A stretch of DNA of 64,000 nt, from the NCBI GenBank assembly GCA_947577185.1, contig CANPUE010000008.1, positions 58,060 to 122,059 of the forward strand. Direction: 5' to 3'. The position numbers and the translations under genes were made by a program. Within the stretch, counting starts at the first letter, position 1; each line of letters starts with the position of its first letter. Positions 44,034 to 53,023 of the stretch are shown one piece after another. The notes under the pieces were generated by a model, which was not told the DNA's origin, made no database searches, and saw nothing but the letters and a program-made list of their open reading frames with translations. This DNA comes from an uncultured Lachnospiraceae bacterium (GTDB taxonomy: Bacteria > Bacillota > Clostridia > Lachnospirales > Lachnospiraceae).

Positions 44034-45308
44034 TTATTGTCGGAAATACTCTTTCAGCGCTTTCACCAGATACCCGATGTCCTTCGCCCCGGCTGTTTCG
44101 AGTGCGGAATGCATGGCAAGCTGCGGCAGACCGATGTCGACTGTATTGACAGATACCTGCGCAGTAGAAATATTGCCCAGTGTACCGCCGCCTGCGATAT
44201 CCGAACGGTTCGCATAGGCCTGATACGGCACGTCCGCCCTGCGGCAGATCTCTTTCATAACCGCCGCAGAATAAGCGTCGGTTGCATATCGCTGGCTCCC
44301 GTGATATTTGATGACGATCCCGCCATTCAGGGCCGGTTTGTTGATGGCATCCGCTTTTTCCGGATGGTTCGGGTGAAGCGCATGCGCATTGTCCGCAGAG
44401 ATCAGAAAACTTTCCGCCGCCATGCGGTAGTATGCCTCTTCTCCCACTCCCAGGCAGAGACAGATCCTGCGAAGCACATCCTTCAGGAACGTAGAATCCG
44501 CCCCCTGTTTCGTACCGCTCCCGATCTCTTCATTGTCAAAGACTGCACACAGATTCACATATTCTTTTGGCCGCTCTTCCATAAGCGCCCGCATCCCCGC
44601 AAAAGCACATTCCAGATCATCCAGTCTCGGCCCCGCGATAAAGGCATCCCCGATGCCGAGCAGACGGCACTTATCTCTGTTATAAAGATAAATGTCCTCT
44701 CCCAGAATGTCCTCTTTTTTCACACCGGACACTTTCGCGAGCCATTCGTGATACGCCCCTTTCCGGTCAGGCAGGCCGATGATTGGCTGCATGTCTGTCT
44801 GCGGATTATATTCGACGCCCTTATTCATGTCGCGGTTCATATGGATCGCGACATTGGGGATGATGGCCGCGTCCTGATCCAGATCCGCCAAAAAGCTTTC
44901 CAGACCGTTCTTTCCCCGAACGATTACCCTGCCTGCCAGCGAGAGCGGCCGGTCCATCCATGTGGAAAGGATCATGCCGCCGTATTTTTCCACGTTAAGT
45001 TTCAGGTAATAATCATCCACTACGATTTCCGGCGCTTCCTTCAGCTTAAAACAGGGAGAATCACTGTGCGCCGCCGCCATATGAAATCCCAGCGGCTCTC
45101 CTTCCGGCATGACAAACGCAATCACCGACGAGTCATTTCGGTTGACATAATATTTTCCACCCTGTTTGATCTGCCAGACCGCATTTTCTTTCAGCCTGAC
45201 AAACCCATCCTCCTCCAGCATTTTTTCCAGATTTGCCACAGCATGAAACGCCGTCGGGCTTTGATCAATAAACGTAAACAAATCCTGCAATAAAGTCTGC
45301 TCTCTCAT
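44034..45308 (-). CDS. M18-family aminopeptidase
   Basis: A 424-residue cytosolic zinc aminopeptidase of the M18 family (aspartyl aminopeptidase-like). Metal and catalytic motifs visible: AAAHSDSP, VFDNEEIGSGTKQGADS, SADNAHALHPNHPEK and the C-terminal KYHGSQRYATDAYS. M18 enzymes form tetrahedral dodecamers and trim N-terminal residues from peptides. It starts 6 bases after the stop of the MATE gene upstream, so the two are one operon; a peptide-processing role next to an exporter is suggestive only. Confidence 0.92.
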   Translation of the reverse strand: MREQTLLQDLFTFIDQSPTAFHAVANLEKMLEEDGFVRLKENAVWQIKQGGKYYVNRNDSSVIAFVMPEGEPLGFHMAAAHSDSPCFKLKEAPEIVVDDYYLKLNVEKYGGMILSTWMDRPLSLAGRVIVRGKNGLESFLADLDQDAAIIPNVAIHMNRDMNKGVEYNPQTDMQPIIGLPDRKGAYHEWLAKVSGVKKEDILGEDIYLYNRDKCRLLGIGDAFIAGPRLDDLECAFAGMRALMEERPKEYVNLCAVFDNEEIGSGTKQGADSTFLKDVLRRICLCLGVGEEAYYRMAAESFLISADNAHALHPNHPEKADAINKPALNGGIVIKYHGSQRYATDAYSAAVMKEICRRADVPYQAYANRSDIAGGGTLGNISTAQVSVNTVDIGLPQLAMHSALETAGAKDIGYLVKALKEYFRQ

Positions 45309-45314
45309 ACTGAC

Positions 45315-46652
45315 TTACTTTCCTTTCCTGAGTTTCCTGTTTTTTAACAAATACCACGCCCCGGTCAGATCGGCCAGTATCCAGCCGATCGGCACCGACA
45401 TCCAGATCCCTGTCACGCCGATCTGCGGCACCGCCGACAACAGATAGGCCAGGGCCACCCTCGTTCCCAGTGAGACGACCGTCAGCACGACCGAAATCCC
45501 CGGTCTGTTCACTGCACGGTAGTATCCGTAGAACAAAAACAACAGACCGATCCCGAAATAAAAGGCCGCTTCGATATGCAGATAACCGACGCCGACCGCT
45601 ATCGTCTCCACACTCTCCTTATCGATGAACAATGTCATAAGCGGTCTGGCAAAACCGACCACAAGCGCGGTAATGACCATGCAGAACACGAACGCGGCGA
45701 GTACGGCATCCTTCATCCCCTTACGGATCCGTTCTTCCTTTCCCGCCCCGTAGTTTTGTGCGACATAAGTGGAAAAGGCATTGCCGAAATCCTGCACCGG
45801 CGCATAGGCAAAAGAATCAATCTTTACCGCCGCCGCAAACGCCGCCATCACCACAGGTCCAAAACTGTTCACAAGACCCTGCACCATCAGTATTCCGAAA
45901 TTCATGATCGACTGCTGTAAACAGGTCAGTGACGAAAGTCCGGCCAGTTCCTTTAAGATCGCGTGATCGAAACAACGGTTCTCCTTTCTCACCCACAGAT
46001 TCGGATATTTTAACAGATAATACAGAAGAATACCGATCCCGGCCAGATATTGGGAAATCACCGTGGCAGCCGCAGCGCCGCCCACTCCCCAGCCAAAACG
46101 CCTGATGAATAAAAGATCCAGGAAAATATTCATCACTGCGGAAACGCCCAGAAAGCAAAGCGGTATGAGCGAGTTTCCGACCGCCCGCAAAAGATTGGCG
46201 ACAAAATTGTAGAGAAAGGACGCCAGGATCCCCGCGAAGATCCAAAGCAGATATTCCCTCATAAGCGGCGCCACTTCCTCCGGCACACGCATAAAAATGA
46301 GGATCCCGTTCATCCCGCCGTAAACAAGAACATTCAACAGCACCGTAACAGATCCGATCGCCATAAACGCGATAAAGATCCCTTTTTCCAGCCTCACCTG
46401 ATCTCTGCTCCCGTACTGCATGGAAAAAAAGGCGCTGCTGCCCATACAGAGTCCTAAAATAATCGAGGTCACAAAAATCATGAGTGTATAGGACGAGCCG
46501 ACTGCCGCCAGCGCGTTTTCCCCCAGATAACGCCCTACGATCAGCGTATCCACCACATTATATAACTGCTGCAGCATATTTCCGATCATGATCGGAAAGG
46601 AAAAGCGCAGCAGGTTTTTCATAATACTTCCTTCGGTCAGGTCATAGTTCAT
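45315..46652 (-). CDS. MATE-family efflux transporter, second copy
   Basis: A 445-residue, 12-helix MATE protein (RFSFPIMIGNMLQQLYNVVDTLIVGRYLG near the N-terminus; landmark only), distinct from the one at 27957. The ATG at 46652 (MNYDLTEG) is preferred; the open frame to 46703 adds a basic stretch with no family match. A promoter lies about 85 bases upstream. It is followed after 6 bases by the M18 aminopeptidase gene. Confidence 0.9.
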   Translation of the reverse strand: MNYDLTEGSIMKNLLRFSFPIMIGNMLQQLYNVVDTLIVGRYLGENALAAVGSSYTLMIFVTSIILGLCMGSSAFFSMQYGSRDQVRLEKGIFIAFMAIGSVTVLLNVLVYGGMNGILIFMRVPEEVAPLMREYLLWIFAGILASFLYNFVANLLRAVGNSLIPLCFLGVSAVMNIFLDLLFIRRFGWGVGGAAAATVISQYLAGIGILLYYLLKYPNLWVRKENRCFDHAILKELAGLSSLTCLQQSIMNFGILMVQGLVNSFGPVVMAAFAAAVKIDSFAYAPVQDFGNAFSTYVAQNYGAGKEERIRKGMKDAVLAAFVFCMVITALVVGFARPLMTLFIDKESVETIAVGVGYLHIEAAFYFGIGLLFLFYGYYRAVNRPGISVVLTVVSLGTRVALAYLLSAVPQIGVTGIWMSVPIGWILADLTGAWYLLKNRKLRKGK

Positions 46653-46733
46653 TTCCCTCTTGTCTCCTTTATCTGACGTCAGTCTCGTCCGCGGTATCCG
46701 CAAAATGCTTCCGCTTCCGAAACTTTCATGCTA

Positions 46734-46762
46734 AGTATATGACAAATCAGATAAAAAAACAA
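46734..46762 (-). promoter_or_regulatory. Promoter of the MATE-M18 operon
   Basis: On the minus strand TTGTTT (46757-46762) and TATACT (46734-46739) are 17 bp apart, about 80 bases before the MATE start. A weak hairpin, GAGTA/TACTC, near 46770-46797 may end the ABC transporter transcript. Confidence 0.6.
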
Positions 46763-46795
46763 TGCAGAGTCATAAAAGAGTATTTCGTTGAAAAT

Positions 46796-49195
46796 TTACT
46801 CTACGATCAAAATCCCCGGCTCCACCTTCCGTATCTTTCCCGACGCCAGATAGGCGAATGCCAGAAACAGACCGCATACGACAATGCCCGGCAGTATCAT
46901 ATGAAAAAGACTGAGCGAAGAGGTAAAATGACTCATACCACAGAATCTGAGAACCGCCGAAGCCATCGGGTCAGTGACATAAGCGCTGAGCGTAATGCCG
47001 AAAACGGAACCGGCCGCCGCCGTCATGAAAAAGCGCAGGGCAAAGGAAATTCTCAGGCTGCCCGATACGAAGCCAAGCGATTTATAAATTCCCAGATCAT
47101 GCTTTTCTTTATGCAGGATCTTGCCGCTCGTGAGCGCTACCGTGACAAACACAAAGACAACCGTGAGCAGATACATGAATCCCATCAGTATGGAGGCTGA
47201 CGCCACAATGCTGTCGATTCCGGACCATGTATTGATGTCCACACTCACCTGATCCCCATAGTCACTGCGGATTTCCTCCGCCAGTTCCTCCGTCTGGTCC
47301 GGCACTTTTAACAGATAATGCGTGCGGTACGTTTCGTCTTGTGCACCCTGTTTGAAGCTCTCATATCCTTCCTGGCTGATACCGAAATTGGCGCCCATAT
47401 CATTGGCCGACTGATAGATCCCGCTGATGAGAAAAGGACGTTCTTCTCCCCTGCAAAGAAGCGTGACACTGTCCCCGATCCGAACGTCCAGTTCTTCCGC
47501 CACCGTCTGTGTCAAAACCAGTTCATTGCTGTAACGGCAGGTTCTTCCTTCGAGCAGATTGTAAAATTCAGGGTCAGAGATGACATTCATCAGATACTCT
47601 ACGCCATTGACAGACGCCCTTGAAAGTTTACTCTGATAGGAAGCAGCGATACCGGCACGGGAATCGATCCGTTCCTCCACGGCTCCCCTTGCCTCTGTTT
47701 CCAGATACTCAATACTCAGGTCATAGGGTGCGGCGCCGAAAACATCAATCAGCCCCTTGCCGTCGGGACCCAGCCAGGCTGCCATCCGCCCCATCAGCGA
47801 CAGGAAAAAGACCAAAAGGGCTGTGACCAGGCAAATGCTGAAATACTGCTTTTTCCCCGACACAAGCTGTCTGTACGCAAGCCAGAATCCCAGCGCTTTT
47901 TTGTGCACGGGTGCGCTCAGGCGGCTTTTGAAACAGACATCCGCCGCGCCGCCGCGAATCGCCTGGATCGGTGTAATATGACCGATTTTAGCCGTTTTCA
48001 GGCAGATAAATGCGATAATCAGAAGCAGGATCACGCCCAGCGCAAACAGGCTTTTTCCAAGCGGAATATCCGATGGGGTCAGCATACCCGTTACGGTGAC
48101 TGTAATCCGGTTGATCCCGCTCACGACAAATGCCGACACCGGAATCCCGGGAACCATGCCGCACAAAACCGCCGTCAGATATTGCAGCAACTGTATGATG
48201 CGCAGATCTTTGCACGTATAACCGAGCGCTTTGAGCACGCCCATGTCCTGATAATGCAGCGCAATGCTGCTGCTGATGCTGTGCCCGATGATTACCACCG
48301 CCACAAGCAGCAGAACCAGAACAAACAGTAAAAACAACCCGCCAAACAGGTTCTGCAGGATCACCATGAAACCCATAATGGCAGATTTGGTATAGACAAA
48401 AGCTTCATACGCCGACAGATCGGTCTTTTCGTTCAATGCTTTCTGCAGTGCTCCTGTCTGTACGCCGTCGGCATGGTTTTCGGACGGTTTCCCGAAAATA
48501 TGGAGCACACGCGTCTGTGCTGTGCCGGCCGCTTCTTTCAGTATGCGCATATCCTGTTGTGTCATGAGCGCCTGCTTCATTCCCATCAGCGCACTCCCCG
48601 CCACGGCATCCTCAAAATATCCTTTTATCGTAAAACGGAAACGTTCTTTTTTTCCATCCGGCACAGTTACTTCCACCACATCCCCGATCCCGGCGTCATA
48701 CAAAGAAGCAAACGCGGGTGACACGTAGATTTCACTGTTGTTGAGTTTATCCGGACAGGCTTCTATCCCTGTAAGCGTTCGGTCAAAGACCGGATGATCA
48801 TACCGCTCGTCGCCCCATTGCTGTATGAAAAAGGAACCTTCCACAGAAGTGGATGAAACCTTCTCAGGAAAAGACGCATCCTGTTTATACACAACATATT
48901 CCGTGAAACAGAGGATATCCTGCACCTCCACTGCTTCTACCCCGTCCAATGAACGGATCTGTGCCAGCAGGCTGTCCAGTTCCTCATCCGTGATCCCTGA
49001 TACCCAGTAAGCGATATCTCCATAGCCGATCGCTTCGATCTGCTCTTTTTCATATGCATTTGTGTTGTCCCAAATAGACAAAACGGCGCATAAAGAGATT
49101 GTAATCAGGAAAACAAGGATTACGATCCCGATAAAGCTTCCCTTCTGACTCCTGATATCTGCTCTGAGCAGTGTCATATATTTTCTGATCTTCAC
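46796..49195 (-). CDS. FtsX-family ABC transporter permease
   Basis: A 799-residue permease starting at GTG with GGAGGGGA upstream. It has an N-terminal helix (about 17-40), a large extracellular domain, an FtsX block of three helices (about 270-400), then a second half with helix, extracellular domain and a final FtsX block (about 680-790). This double-FtsX layout is that of lipoprotein- or peptide-exporting and antimicrobial-peptide-resistance ABC systems rather than drug importers. It follows its ATPase gene by 19 bases. Confidence 0.88.
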   Translation of the reverse strand: MKIRKYMTLLRADIRSQKGSFIGIVILVFLITISLCAVLSIWDNTNAYEKEQIEAIGYGDIAYWVSGITDEELDSLLAQIRSLDGVEAVEVQDILCFTEYVVYKQDASFPEKVSSTSVEGSFFIQQWGDERYDHPVFDRTLTGIEACPDKLNNSEIYVSPAFASLYDAGIGDVVEVTVPDGKKERFRFTIKGYFEDAVAGSALMGMKQALMTQQDMRILKEAAGTAQTRVLHIFGKPSENHADGVQTGALQKALNEKTDLSAYEAFVYTKSAIMGFMVILQNLFGGLFLLFVLVLLLVAVVIIGHSISSSIALHYQDMGVLKALGYTCKDLRIIQLLQYLTAVLCGMVPGIPVSAFVVSGINRITVTVTGMLTPSDIPLGKSLFALGVILLLIIAFICLKTAKIGHITPIQAIRGGAADVCFKSRLSAPVHKKALGFWLAYRQLVSGKKQYFSICLVTALLVFFLSLMGRMAAWLGPDGKGLIDVFGAAPYDLSIEYLETEARGAVEERIDSRAGIAASYQSKLSRASVNGVEYLMNVISDPEFYNLLEGRTCRYSNELVLTQTVAEELDVRIGDSVTLLCRGEERPFLISGIYQSANDMGANFGISQEGYESFKQGAQDETYRTHYLLKVPDQTEELAEEIRSDYGDQVSVDINTWSGIDSIVASASILMGFMYLLTVVFVFVTVALTSGKILHKEKHDLGIYKSLGFVSGSLRISFALRFFMTAAAGSVFGITLSAYVTDPMASAVLRFCGMSHFTSSLSLFHMILPGIVVCGLFLAFAYLASGKIRKVEPGILIVE

Positions 49196-49214
49196 AGCGC
49201 TCCCCTCCTCCGCT

Positions 49215-49976
49215 CTACCATTCCATGGAGGAGAGCCATGCCTCCACCTGTTTTTCCCTGCGCTTTGCCTCTTCTTTCTGATAGGGAGGCATTGTCATCT
49301 CACCGATCACCTTTCCGTCTTCCAGATAGAGCAGTCTCGTCGCACGGACTGCCGCCTTCATATCATGCGTTACCATCAGAATATTCTGGCCGTTTTCGTT
49401 TAACTGTGTCATGATATCCAGTACTTCCCGGGTGTTGCGCTTATTGAGCGCGCCGGTCGGTTCGTCCGCGAAAATGATGCCCGGATCATTGATGATCGCC
49501 CGCGCTACGGCTGCGCGCTGCGCCTCTCCGCCCGATACCTGGGACGGCAGACGCTCCGCCGCCTCCGCGATATCCATCCGCTGCAGCAATTGCGCCGTAC
49601 GCTCTCTTACCGCCTTCTCACTCTGTCTTTTGTCAAGATAGCCCGTCACCGCCACATTCTCAAACAGCGTAAGGTTGCTGACAAGGTGTGCCTGCTGAAA
49701 CACAAAGCCAAATTCCTGCGCCCGCAGGGACGCCATATCCTTTTCATCTAAATGACTGATCACCCGGTCCCTGTAGCAAACCTCACCCCCTGTCGGCCTG
49801 TCCATCCCGCTCAGCACATAGAGCAGCGTGGATTTCCCTGCGCCCGATGAACCCATGATCACAGTGAAATCCCCACCATAGATTTCCAGATTCACCCTGT
49901 TTAACACATGGTTCTGCCTGCCGCCGACAGCGAAGCTTTTGCACAGATCTGTCGCTTTCATGATCGTTGTCTTCAT
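49215..49976 (-). CDS. ABC transporter ATP-binding protein, MacB/LolD type
   Basis: A 253-residue ATPase with Walker A GSSGAGKST, Q-loop FVFQQAH, signature VSGGEAQRAAVARAI, Walker B IIFADEPT and the H-switch VTHD. Residues GALNKRNT after Walker B and an LTLFENVA-like segment place it with MacB/LolD/BceA-type partners of FtsX permeases. It is the partner of the permease downstream. It lies 149 bases after the MerR regulator gene and has its own probable promoter in that gap. Confidence 0.92.
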   Translation of the reverse strand: MKTTIMKATDLCKSFAVGGRQNHVLNRVNLEIYGGDFTVIMGSSGAGKSTLLYVLSGMDRPTGGEVCYRDRVISHLDEKDMASLRAQEFGFVFQQAHLVSNLTLFENVAVTGYLDKRQSEKAVRERTAQLLQRMDIAEAAERLPSQVSGGEAQRAAVARAIINDPGIIFADEPTGALNKRNTREVLDIMTQLNENGQNILMVTHDMKAAVRATRLLYLEDGKVIGEMTMPPYQKEEAKRREKQVEAWLSSMEW

Positions 49977-50017
49977 ACTATCGATTCCCCATCCTTTTCC
50001 TTATATTGTGCAGGGAT

Positions 50018-50053
50018 ATCATATCAGATTAATTATTAAGAAGTCTTTAAGAA
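50018..50053 (-). promoter_or_regulatory. Promoter of the FtsX ABC operon with 11-bp spaced direct repeats
   Basis: On the minus strand TGATATGAT is an extended -10 (TATGAT at 50018-50023). Upstream, two TTCTTAA copies (50047-50053 and 50036-50042) are spaced 11 bp, one helical turn, where an OmpR-family regulator dimer would bind and cover the -35. Confidence 0.6.
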
Positions 50054-50124
50054 AAATAAAAATACATATTTTCCAATCCGATAATCGTATCGAAAGCCCC
50101 CCATCAGCGGCAGCAGTTGTTTTT

Positions 50125-51138
50125 TTATCTGTCTGCAGACGACGGTTCGCCGGACCCGGACGTCCCACTGCGCATCTTCACCGGCAGCAGCAGATCAAGT
50201 TTTCCGTCAATGCCGTTCTCCGGCCATCCCATGTGTGCGGAATACACCCAGTTGAGATGTTCCTCCAGACAGCCGCCCATATCACTCAGGGACATATCGT
50301 GATAATCGGCCTGATATTTTTCATTCTTATCGACCCATTCGGTCAAAAATTTCCATTCGAAAAAATCCGGGAAGTTGATCGTATATGCAGCATAAAGCCC
50401 TCCGGCAAACTGCTTTTTCACCAGAGGTTCCGGCACCTCCATATCGTCCGGGATCGTCACCCAGTCTTCATATCCGTGAAAGCCGGTTTCCGGATCCGGG
50501 TCAGGATGATTAAAACCGAACAGACGGGCATCGGGTTTTTTGTCGTATAATCCGCTGGAACAGACGAACCGGCTCATGACATTTCCCACCTTTTCTTCCG
50601 GCTCATCCCCTACATACTGGTAAGCGGCTACCGTACAGGGCGGTAATTGCACGATACGGACACAGCTTCCCTTCTCTATCATCTCTTTTGCATGATCCAT
50701 TTTTCGTTCCTCCTTCAAATGATGTTTTTCCAGAGGGAGGAGCTTCGTCAGTTCCACGATCGTATCCTCTTTCACAAAGTCCGGATATCGCCCGTCAGAG
50801 GACTCGGCATGAAACAGTTCCAGCAATCGTTCCAGCGCACGTTTCATGTCATCGAGTAATGCCGTGCTCTCCCTCATGTCATAAAGCCGGCCTTCCAGAA
50901 TACGGACAGCCGCGGTTCTGTCTCCCTCCAGAATACACCTGATCTGCTTTAACGGAATCTGCAGTTTCCGCAGGATGATGATCTGCTGTACTTTCCTGAT
51001 TGCAGTTTCATCATAAACGCGGTAAGCGTAATCTTCTCTGCGCATACTGCTCAGCAGGCCTATTTTCTCATAATGCCGCAGCATTCTTGTAGAAATCCCA
51101 AATCTGACAGAGACTTCACGGATCGTCATTGTTTTCAT
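50125..51138 (-). CDS. MerR-family regulator with GyrI-like effector domain, second copy
   Basis: A 337-residue regulator: helix-turn-helix MTIREVSVRFGISTRMLRHYEKIGLL, wing YAYRVYDE, dimerisation helix to about residue 145, then a GyrI-like domain (VRIVQLPPCTVAAYQYVGDEPE, FPDFFEWKFLTEWV) that binds drugs or fatty ligands. The ATG at 51138 has GAGAGG 8 bases upstream; the frame is open to 51198 but that part is the promoter. It precedes the FtsX-type ABC genes on the same strand and probably controls them and itself. Confidence 0.88.
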   Translation of the reverse strand: MKTMTIREVSVRFGISTRMLRHYEKIGLLSSMRREDYAYRVYDETAIRKVQQIIILRKLQIPLKQIRCILEGDRTAAVRILEGRLYDMRESTALLDDMKRALERLLELFHAESSDGRYPDFVKEDTIVELTKLLPLEKHHLKEERKMDHAKEMIEKGSCVRIVQLPPCTVAAYQYVGDEPEEKVGNVMSRFVCSSGLYDKKPDARLFGFNHPDPDPETGFHGYEDWVTIPDDMEVPEPLVKKQFAGGLYAAYTINFPDFFEWKFLTEWVDKNEKYQADYHDMSLSDMGGCLEEHLNWVYSAHMGWPENGIDGKLDLLLPVKMRSGTSGSGEPSSADR

Positions 51139-51167
51139 AGTTCCAACCTCTCTCCCTCTATGACGCA

Positions 51168-51198
51168 AGTATAAAGTGCGACATCGTGTCGCTGTCAA
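51168..51198 (-). promoter_or_regulatory. MerR-type promoter with palindromic 19-bp spacer
   Basis: On the minus strand TTGACA (51193-51198) and TATACT (51168-51173) are 19 bp apart. The spacer holds a perfect dyad, GCGACA and TGTCGC around 3 bases (51178-51192). This is the expected autoregulatory site of the MerR protein. Confidence 0.85.
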
Positions 51199-51230
51199 GC
51201 CATGATTACAAAAAACATCCTTACGATTCC

Positions 51231-51518
51231 CTACAGCGTTCCCTTAGGCAGATAAATCAGCCCCAGAACGATCAGCCCAAACGCCGCATAAATCCCGTTT
51301 ATCACAAGCGCAGCCTTCATCAATAAATTCCGAAGTGTCAGTTTTTTATAACAAAACACTGTGAAGATCCCACTGAAAACCATAAACACGGCATAAGCGG
51401 TGATCATCCGCTCCGCAACAGGCGATGCCAACGCCCATTCAAAGTTCCGGATCGGAAGGATGGTCCACGGTACGAGTACCATGAGCAGACAGATTCCCAA
51501 AAAAAATTTATATTTCAT
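51231..51518 (-). CDS. Small three-helix membrane protein
   Basis: A 95-residue hydrophobic protein with helices at about 5-23, 37-57 and 66-89, starting at an ATG with GGAG 10 bases upstream. It is the last gene of the lantibiotic-immunity-like ABC operon, 6 bases after the permease. Such small membrane proteins sometimes act as immunity peptides next to LanFEG transporters, but I recognise no family. Confidence 0.65.
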   Translation of the reverse strand: MKYKFFLGICLLMVLVPWTILPIRNFEWALASPVAERMITAYAVFMVFSGIFTVFCYKKLTLRNLLMKAALVINGIYAAFGLIVLGLIYLPKGTL

Positions 51519-51524
51519 CGTATG

Positions 51525-52295
51525 TTATCTCCTTTCAGCCTGCCCGAACATCAGACAGGAAATCAATAAACTGACAACAGCAACCCCAATCGCGATGGGA
51601 ATCCAAAGCGGATACCGCAGATCCGGTTCCGACAGATTCTCCGCCAGTTTCCCGTATTCGGCCGTAATGACATAAAACGGATAGCACATCGGATACACAT
51701 ACCAGATTTTCGTGTTGATCGCAATCACTGACGGCACCACCGACGCAAGGCCCGCACCGATGGAAAAGATCGGTGTGCTGATGCAGACGGACAACAGCCA
51801 GAACACAGCCAGCATCGGGACAGATGAGACAAAAAGCAGCCCCGCTTCCCTGAAAATAAGCCCCGCCGGCAGGCAGAACGCATAATTTTGTGTGCGCGTC
51901 ACAATGGCCGCGCTCACATAATACATGCCGACCATCAATAACAGCTGCAGTACTGCCAGCATGAGCAGCAAAATAAATTTCGCAAGACACAGCTTTGCCA
52001 TATTTACCGGCAGAGCCATCATCTTCAGCATACCGCGCTCCGCCCGTTCCGTCTGATGCATCAGGACAATGCTCACCATCATGCTTGCCGGAAAAATAAA
52101 CCACGACATTCCCAGAAATCCCTGTATCATGAAATTATGTTCGGGTGATATTCCCTCCGCCTGCATCGTGAAATTAAGCCGCGCATTGAGGATAGACGGA
52201 ATCCAGTAGATAATAACGGCCGCAGCCAATAGTAAAAGGATCTTAGAACGCCTGATTTTGCGGCATTCTATTCCGATCAAAGATAAGAAATTCAT
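51525..52295 (-). CDS. ABC-2 permease, lantibiotic-immunity (LanE/MutE) like
   Basis: A 256-residue protein with six hydrophobic helices, starting MNFLSLIGIECRKIRRSK. The short cytoplasmic start with IExxKxxRSK and six helices is typical of EpiE/MutE-type permeases that expel lantibiotics or bacitracin from the membrane. The start ATG overlaps the stop of the preceding permease gene in an ATGA, so translation is coupled. The frame upstream to 52526 belongs to the other gene in another frame. Confidence 0.82.
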   Translation of the reverse strand: MNFLSLIGIECRKIRRSKILLLLAAAVIIYWIPSILNARLNFTMQAEGISPEHNFMIQGFLGMSWFIFPASMMVSIVLMHQTERAERGMLKMMALPVNMAKLCLAKFILLLMLAVLQLLLMVGMYYVSAAIVTRTQNYAFCLPAGLIFREAGLLFVSSVPMLAVFWLLSVCISTPIFSIGAGLASVVPSVIAINTKIWYVYPMCYPFYVITAEYGKLAENLSEPDLRYPLWIPIAIGVAVVSLLISCLMFGQAERR

Positions 52296-53023
52296 GCAAA
52301 TGCCCTCCTGACTCTCAGAAACAGTAGTTCTGCCAATAAGATTACCACACATTCCACCGCTCCCGCGGTTACAAAAAAGATCACGGTTTCGGCCCGTGTC
52401 CCCGCCAGCATCTGAAACGGCAGCGCATAGGGAAACAGCGACAGCCATGGATTGTTCACCGGAATCATGGTCGCAAGGCACAGACAAATGACGCCTATGC
52501 CCAACGGAGTCCATAGATTCCCGCACGCCGAGGCAGTCAGAAGAGAAAGCAGGCCGGCGGGCAGCATCAGAAAAAAGCAGTATCCAAAATTCTTAAAAAC
52601 TCCGGTCAAAAGCGGAAAAAAATCCATCCTGCCGCCAAACCAGCGAAGCGCACAGTAGGTGAAAGCCGCCCCTTCGATCACAAATACAAACAGACATAAA
52701 AAGCTCATCAGCATAAATTTTTCAAGAAACAGTCTGCTCTCCCGGATCGGAAGTGAGCACATCTTCTGGATGGCGTGATCCGCATATTCCCCATAATACA
52801 GGAAGCAGGCACAGATAATGATCAAAAGCGTATTGAGCATTGCCATCATCTGCCAGTCCGCCGAAAACAAAATCTCGATTGGCGGCTGACTGCTCTTCCT
52901 GTAGCGCTCAGCGCGGAAGGTCATATCAAGCAGCGGGAAAAGCCCCGCCAGAATACCGCCGATGAAAAACGTCGGGAAAAGCCCGGTCCGCTTTATTTTT
53001 TTGCATTCAATCAAAAGATTCAT
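52292..53023 (-). CDS. ABC-2 permease, lantibiotic-immunity (LanG/MutG) like
   Basis: A 243-residue, six-helix protein starting MNLLIECKKIKRTGLFPTFF, a paralogue in layout of the next gene. Two different ABC-2 permeases with one ATPase is the LanFEG arrangement. It overlaps the ATPase stop by ATGA upstream and the second permease by ATGA downstream. Confidence 0.82.
   Translation of the reverse strand: MNLLIECKKIKRTGLFPTFFIGGILAGLFPLLDMTFRAERYRKSSQPPIEILFSADWQMMAMLNTLLIIICACFLYYGEYADHAIQKMCSLPIRESRLFLEKFMLMSFLCLFVFVIEGAAFTYCALRWFGGRMDFFPLLTGVFKNFGYCFFLMLPAGLLSLLTASACGNLWTPLGIGVICLCLATMIPVNNPWLSLFPYALPFQMLAGTRAETVIFFVTAGAVECVVILLAELLFLRVRRAFA

Noticed and set aside
44037..45293. Plus-strand 418-residue open frame
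   Set aside because: Exactly antisense to the M18 aminopeptidase, which has all the family motifs.
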